This document shows, one piece after another, positions 60,671-64,000 of a DNA stretch of 64,000 nucleotides. The stretch spans positions 248,001-312,000 of the forward strand of contig NZ_BPRE01000006.1 in NCBI RefSeq assembly GCF_022179765.1, in the 5' to 3' direction. Source of the DNA: Methylorubrum suomiense (lineage in GTDB: Bacteria; Pseudomonadota; Alphaproteobacteria; Rhizobiales; Beijerinckiaceae). Under the pieces are notes generated by a model. It saw only the letters and a list, made by a program, of their open reading frames with translations. It made no database searches and had not been told where the DNA came from. The position numbers and the translations under genes are program-made. How positions within the stretch are numbered: the stretch's first letter is position 1; every line of letters starts with the position of its first letter.

Positions 60671-62125
60671 ATGCCGATTTCGAACGACACCCTCCGAACC
60701 GGTCCCGGGTTCTCGCTCCGCGGATGGCGCGGCCTCGGCCCTGCCGCGCTGGCCTTGTCGCTCGCATCGCTTCCGCTGCGCGCGGAACCGTTCAGGCCCG
60801 TGCCGCGGGGCGACGGCGCCCCCCTCGAGGTGCTCGACGGTCCCATCCCCGGCCGGATCCGCGACGGCCTCGCGATCCTGACGCCGGGGGGCATCGTGAT
60901 GTCGAAAGGCCTGTCGCCCTTCGACGCGTCGATGGCCGGCATCAAGAATCCCGACGCCATCATGCTCGGCGTCGGCAACCGGATCTCGTTCTGCCCGGCC
61001 CTGTCCTGCATCCGGGGGCCGGCCGACGGGCGGATCGATCCGGCCTTCTTCGATCACCAGCGCACCTCCCTGCTGATCTCGGCCCGGACGAAGCTCGACA
61101 ATGCCGCCGAGGAGCAGACCCTCGCGGTCACGACAACGATCGGCACCGGCCGGCAGAAGGCCTGGGCTGCCAGAACGCCGTTCGGCCTCGGCGACAACGT
61201 CTCGAACGGCAACGCCACCTACCGGGTCGTCCAGGCCGGAACCTCGGGACCCCGGAATCCGCTGCCCCCGTCGCGTCCCGCCTCGGCGCCGTTCACGGTC
61301 ACCGACGGATCGGTCACGTGGCTCTGGATCAACGATGCGCACATCGCCGCGAAGGTGGGCAGCTACTTCGAGACCGAGGTGGTCGAGGGGGCGGGCGCTG
61401 CCTGGAACGCGGCGTTCAACTATCACCTGCTCACGCCGCCGATCGTGGGCGGATTCTATCCCAACGTGGAGTTCGATTACGGCAACGATTCCGGCCGCGA
61501 CTGTCCGCTCGGCATCGATTGCACCAACCTGCGGGTGGCCGCGAGCGGCAAGTCCATCACGACGAACCTCGCCATCGTCGGCAACGAGACGGCGGCGAAC
61601 GGGTATTCGACCCTCTGGGGAATGCGCCTGAACGGGGACGGGCTCGCCTCGCAATCGGCCATCGAGGTCGACGCGGCCTCGCCCGTCGGGATCGGCTTCG
61701 GCCTGTCCGGGCTGGGGGGACAGTCGCACGCGATCGCGACCATTCAGGACAGCTCCACGGGTCCCGTTTCCTACCTCGTCTCCGGCGCCCACACGACGGC
61801 GAGCTTCCTCGACGATTCGTCCGCCCCGGTCTCGCTCAGCATCGGTGGCGCGAAGTCGGTGGCCGGCATCCGCGAAGGCTCGCGGAGCCCGACCGGCATC
61901 GCCCTGCAGGGCAGCTACGGCGTGGCGCAGATCAGCGGGAACGGCTGGTCGGTCGATCCGCGCGGGCGCATCACCACCCGGGGCGGCGTGGTGGAGAGCG
62001 CGCCCGCAACACCCGCCAGCAGCGCGGCTCCCTGCACCGTCGGCGAGCGCGCCTGGGACGCGCAATTCGAGTATCGCTGCGTGGCGGCCAACCGGTGGAA
62101 GCGGGCGGCCCTGCAGGATTTCTGA
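60671..62125 (+). CDS. Secreted protein of unknown function with phage-tail-like C-terminus
   Basis: A 484-residue exported protein. The signal peptide (GLGPAALALSLASLPLRA) is followed by a mature part rich in Gly/Ser/Thr and short beta segments: GVGNRISFCPALSCIRGPADGRIDPAFFDHQ, SVTWLWINDAHIAAKVGSYFETEVVEG, SAIEVDAASPVGIGFGLSGLGGQSHAIATIQDSSTGPV. It ends ERAWDAQFEYRCVAANRWKRAALQDF, the kind of Trp/Cys-bearing terminus seen in phage tail-spike and tail-fibre proteins. A parallel beta-helix surface or polysaccharide-binding protein is the best guess. No phage genes flank it. The Shine-Dalgarno sequence is weak (GGGGCGACG). Confidence 0.68.
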   Translation: MPISNDTLRTGPGFSLRGWRGLGPAALALSLASLPLRAEPFRPVPRGDGAPLEVLDGPIPGRIRDGLAILTPGGIVMSKGLSPFDASMAGIKNPDAIMLGVGNRISFCPALSCIRGPADGRIDPAFFDHQRTSLLISARTKLDNAAEEQTLAVTTTIGTGRQKAWAARTPFGLGDNVSNGNATYRVVQAGTSGPRNPLPPSRPASAPFTVTDGSVTWLWINDAHIAAKVGSYFETEVVEGAGAAWNAAFNYHLLTPPIVGGFYPNVEFDYGNDSGRDCPLGIDCTNLRVAASGKSITTNLAIVGNETAANGYSTLWGMRLNGDGLASQSAIEVDAASPVGIGFGLSGLGGQSHAIATIQDSSTGPVSYLVSGAHTTASFLDDSSAPVSLSIGGAKSVAGIREGSRSPTGIALQGSYGVAQISGNGWSVDPRGRITTRGGVVESAPATPASSAAPCTVGERAWDAQFEYRCVAANRWKRAALQDF

Positions 62126-62144
62126 TCCGCGGGCGCCCCGCCCC

Positions 62145-63575
62145 CTACATCTCGTCGTCGTGGCGCACGGCCCGCGGCCGCCCGCCCCCCCGCCGCGGCG
62201 CGCCGGAGGCGATGCCGGCGACGAGATCGGCGATGTGGCGGAGCGCATCGGTCGGCAGCGCCCGGTCGCCGGTCTCGCTGCGCCCCTGCGGCGTCACCGC
62301 CTTGCCGAAGCCGAGCTTGAGCGCCTCCTTCAACCGGGCCGGCGCCTGCGAGACCGGACGCACCGCCCCCGACAATCCGAGTTCGCCGAAGAACACCGAG
62401 TCGGAGGGCAAAGCCGCCCCCGACAGCGAGGAGACGAGGGCGGCGGCAACCGCGAGGTCGGCGGCGGGCTCGGAGATGCGCAGGCCCCCCGCGACGTTGA
62501 GATAGACGTCGTGGCCGCCGAGGCGGATGCCGCCATGGGCCTCCAGCACCGCCAGCACCATCGACAGGCGGTTGGGATCCCAGCCGACCACGGCGCGGCG
62601 CGGCATGCCCAGCGACGAGGGCGCCACCAGCGCCTGGATCTCGACGAGGAGGGGCCGCGTGCCCTCCATCCCGGCGAAGACCGCCGTGCCCGGCGCGGCG
62701 TGATCGCGACCGGCCAGGAAGAGGGCGGAGGGGTTGGGCACCTCGGCGAGCCCCGCATCGGTCATCTCGAACACGCCGATCTCGTCGGTCGGGCCGAAGC
62801 GGTTCTTGACCGCGCGCAGGATGCGGAAATGGTGCCCCTGGTCGCCCTCGAACGAGGCGACCGCATCGACCATGTGCTCGACCACCCGCGGTCCCGCGAT
62901 CTGCCCGTCCTTGGTGACGTGGCCGACGAGGATCACCGCCGTGCCGGTCGTCTTGGCGAAGCGGATCAGGGCCTGGGCGGACGAGCGCACCTGCGTGACC
63001 GTGCCGGGGGCCGATTCCACCGTCTCGGTCCACATGGTCTGGATCGAGTCGATGATGGTGAGCGCGGGCGGGTGTCCCTGCGACAGCGTCTCGACGATGT
63101 CCTCGACATTGGTCTGGGCCGCCAGCTCCACCGGATATTGGGCGAGCCCCAGCCGCTCGGCCCGCAGGCGCACCTGCCCGACCGCCTCCTCGCCGGAGAT
63201 GTAGGCGACGCGCGCGCCGGTCTTGGCCATGGCGGCGGAGGCCTGCATCAGCAGGGTCGATTTGCCGATGCCGGGATCGCCGCCCAGCAGGATCACCGAG
63301 CCGCGCACGAAGCCGCCGCCGGTGACGCGGTCCAGTTCATTGATGCCGGAGGCCGTGCGCGGCGCTTCCTTGGCCTCGCCGGTCAGCCCTTCGAGGGGAA
63401 ACACCCGGCCCCGCGCCCGCGACGGACGGGTCGCGGCGGGCCCGGATTGCGGGCCGGCGGCGGCGGCCTCCTCCTGGATCGTATTCCAGCCGTTGCAGGC
63501 CTCGCAGCGCCCGCGCCAGCGATTGTAGACCGCCCCGCAGGACTGGCAGACGAAGGTCTGTTGGATCTTGGCCAT
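62145..63575 (-). CDS. radA: DNA repair protein RadA
   Basis: A 476-residue RadA (Sms) that drives branch migration of recombination intermediates. The four-cysteine zinc motif is CQSCGAVYNRWRGRCEACNGWNTI at the N-terminus, then Walker A LLGGDPGIGKSTLLMQ, the RadA-specific KNRFGPTDEIGVFEM (KNRFG), and a C-terminal Lon-protease-like domain (VYLNVAGGLRISEPAADLAVAAALVSSL). ATG 63575 begins MAKIQQTFVCQSCG. A 134-base hairpin element separates it from alr upstream. Confidence 0.97.
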   Translation of the reverse strand: MAKIQQTFVCQSCGAVYNRWRGRCEACNGWNTIQEEAAAAGPQSGPAATRPSRARGRVFPLEGLTGEAKEAPRTASGINELDRVTGGGFVRGSVILLGGDPGIGKSTLLMQASAAMAKTGARVAYISGEEAVGQVRLRAERLGLAQYPVELAAQTNVEDIVETLSQGHPPALTIIDSIQTMWTETVESAPGTVTQVRSSAQALIRFAKTTGTAVILVGHVTKDGQIAGPRVVEHMVDAVASFEGDQGHHFRILRAVKNRFGPTDEIGVFEMTDAGLAEVPNPSALFLAGRDHAAPGTAVFAGMEGTRPLLVEIQALVAPSSLGMPRRAVVGWDPNRLSMVLAVLEAHGGIRLGGHDVYLNVAGGLRISEPAADLAVAAALVSSLSGAALPSDSVFFGELGLSGAVRPVSQAPARLKEALKLGFGKAVTPQGRSETGDRALPTDALRHIADLVAGIASGAPRRGGGRPRAVRHDDEM

Positions 63576-63607
63576 ACGGGGCTCGAGGCAGGGGGCGCGC
63601 CGGATCT

Positions 63608-63741
63608 CCCACCCATTCCCCCTCATCCTGAGGTGCCGCGTAGCGGCCTCGAAGGAGAGCTCCCGTTCGCGCGCGATCCCTGGAGCCCTCCTTCGAGGCT
63701 CAGCCTTCGGCCGAGCACCTCAGGACGAGGGGGTGGGTGGG
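63608..63741. repeat. Dispersed CCTCATCCTGAG hairpin, copy 4 (long form)
   Basis: Left arm CCCACCCATTCCCCCTCATC plus CTGAGGTGC (63608-63636) pairs with the right arm 63715-63741, with two extra bases and one mismatch. Internal dyads GGAGAGCTCC and GGAGCCCTCC resemble copy 2. It sits between two genes of the same strand, alr and radA, unlike the other copies. Confidence 0.85.
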
Positions 63742-63750
63742 AGAGATCGA

Positions 63751-64000
63751 TCACTCTACATAATTACGAACATAACGAGAACCCAGCCCGGTCAGGATCT
63801 CGTAGCCGATCGTGCCCGCCGTCTGTCCGACCGTATCGATGTCGAGCCGATCGCCGATCAGCGTCGCCGTGCCGCCCCGGCGGGCGGCGGGCGCGTCGGT
63901 GACGTCGAGGATGATCAGATCCATCGAGATCAAGCCGAGGATCGGGCAGGGCACGCCGCCGACGAGCGCACGGCCCCGGCCGCTCGCCGCGCGGGGATAG
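63751..64000 (-). CDS. alr: Alanine racemase, C-terminal part
   Basis: Only the last 82 or so residues are in the window; the gene starts beyond base 64000. The visible part reads YPRAASGRGRALVGG, then PILGLISMDLIILDVTD, GDRLDIDTVGQTAGTIGYEILTGLGSRYVRNYVE, the standard end of PLP-dependent alanine racemase, whose C-terminal beta domain supplies the catalytic Tyr at GLISMDL. Alr makes D-alanine for peptidoglycan. The alr-radA order is common in alphaproteobacteria. No active-site damage is visible in this part. Confidence 0.93.
   Translation of the reverse strand, partial: YPRAASGRGRALVGGVPCPILGLISMDLIILDVTDAPAARRGGTATLIGDRLDIDTVGQTAGTIGYEILTGLGSRYVRNYVE

Overview
The window is about 70% GC, densely packed and typical of an alphaproteobacterial (Hyphomicrobiales) chromosome. 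A pink methylotroph of the Methylobacterium/Methylorubrum type fits best. The reasons are a short DHFR-fold protein matching dihydromethanopterin reductase DmrA (56128-56538), a PQQ-type sugar dehydrogenase, an Omp25/RopB-type beta-barrel, an AccD without its zinc-finger cysteines, and the order ahcY-divL-tsaE/amgK-murU-addB-addA-trxA-folC-accD-trpA, which I know from memory to be conserved in this class. I found no rRNA, tRNA, transposase, prophage module or CRISPR array.

Layout. 1-9.8 kb: accessory metabolism and regulation. It holds a cardiolipin-synthase-like phospholipase D cut by the window edge, overlapping tail-to-tail with an EEP-family hydrolase; a tyrosine/aspartate-rich secreted repeat protein; an Rrf2 regulator-enoyl-CoA hydratase pair divergent from a methyltransferase; a TetR regulator divergent from a RidA-like protein with three operator-like palindromes between them; a nitroreductase; an acyl-CoA synthetase; and a GT32-like glycosyltransferase. 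10-31.7 kb: the conserved core block, namely S-adenosylhomocysteinase, the pseudokinase DivL (cell-cycle control), a TsaE-sugar kinase fusion with a MurU-like nucleotidyltransferase (tRNA t6A synthesis and peptidoglycan-sugar recycling), AddAB (double-strand break repair), thioredoxin, FolC, AccD and TrpA. The block is interrupted by a TerB-like gene with a small protein/PIN-domain pair, by the sugar dehydrogenase and by an outer-membrane protein.

31.9-46 kb: a hybrid histidine kinase, a DUF3311/sodium-solute symporter transport pair, XerC, a VOC-domain (glyoxalase-like) protein, the helicase HrpB, MutS, and a two-gene light-sensing module made of a LOV-domain HisKA_2 kinase and a single-domain response regulator. 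46-64 kb: AmpG-like permease, EcsC-family protein, cupin, a secreted protein of unknown function, NnrU, a YfgM-like protein with the GTPase Der, a TauE/SafE permease, a YbdK-type ligase, DmrA, SDR-PurF-CvpA, a queuosine-precursor transporter, a secreted protein with a phage-tail-like C-terminus, RadA and the end of alanine racemase.

Non-coding structure is notable. Five hairpin elements sharing CCTCATCCTGAG-type arms sit mostly between convergent genes. A two-hairpin palindromic element supplies the stop codon of the enoyl-CoA hydratase. Twelve-base tandem repeats lie on both sides of divL, and clear inverted-repeat operator candidates precede four transcription units.

All product names come from reading motifs and gene context without database searches. 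Start codons were chosen by ribosome-binding sites, signal peptides and family lengths.
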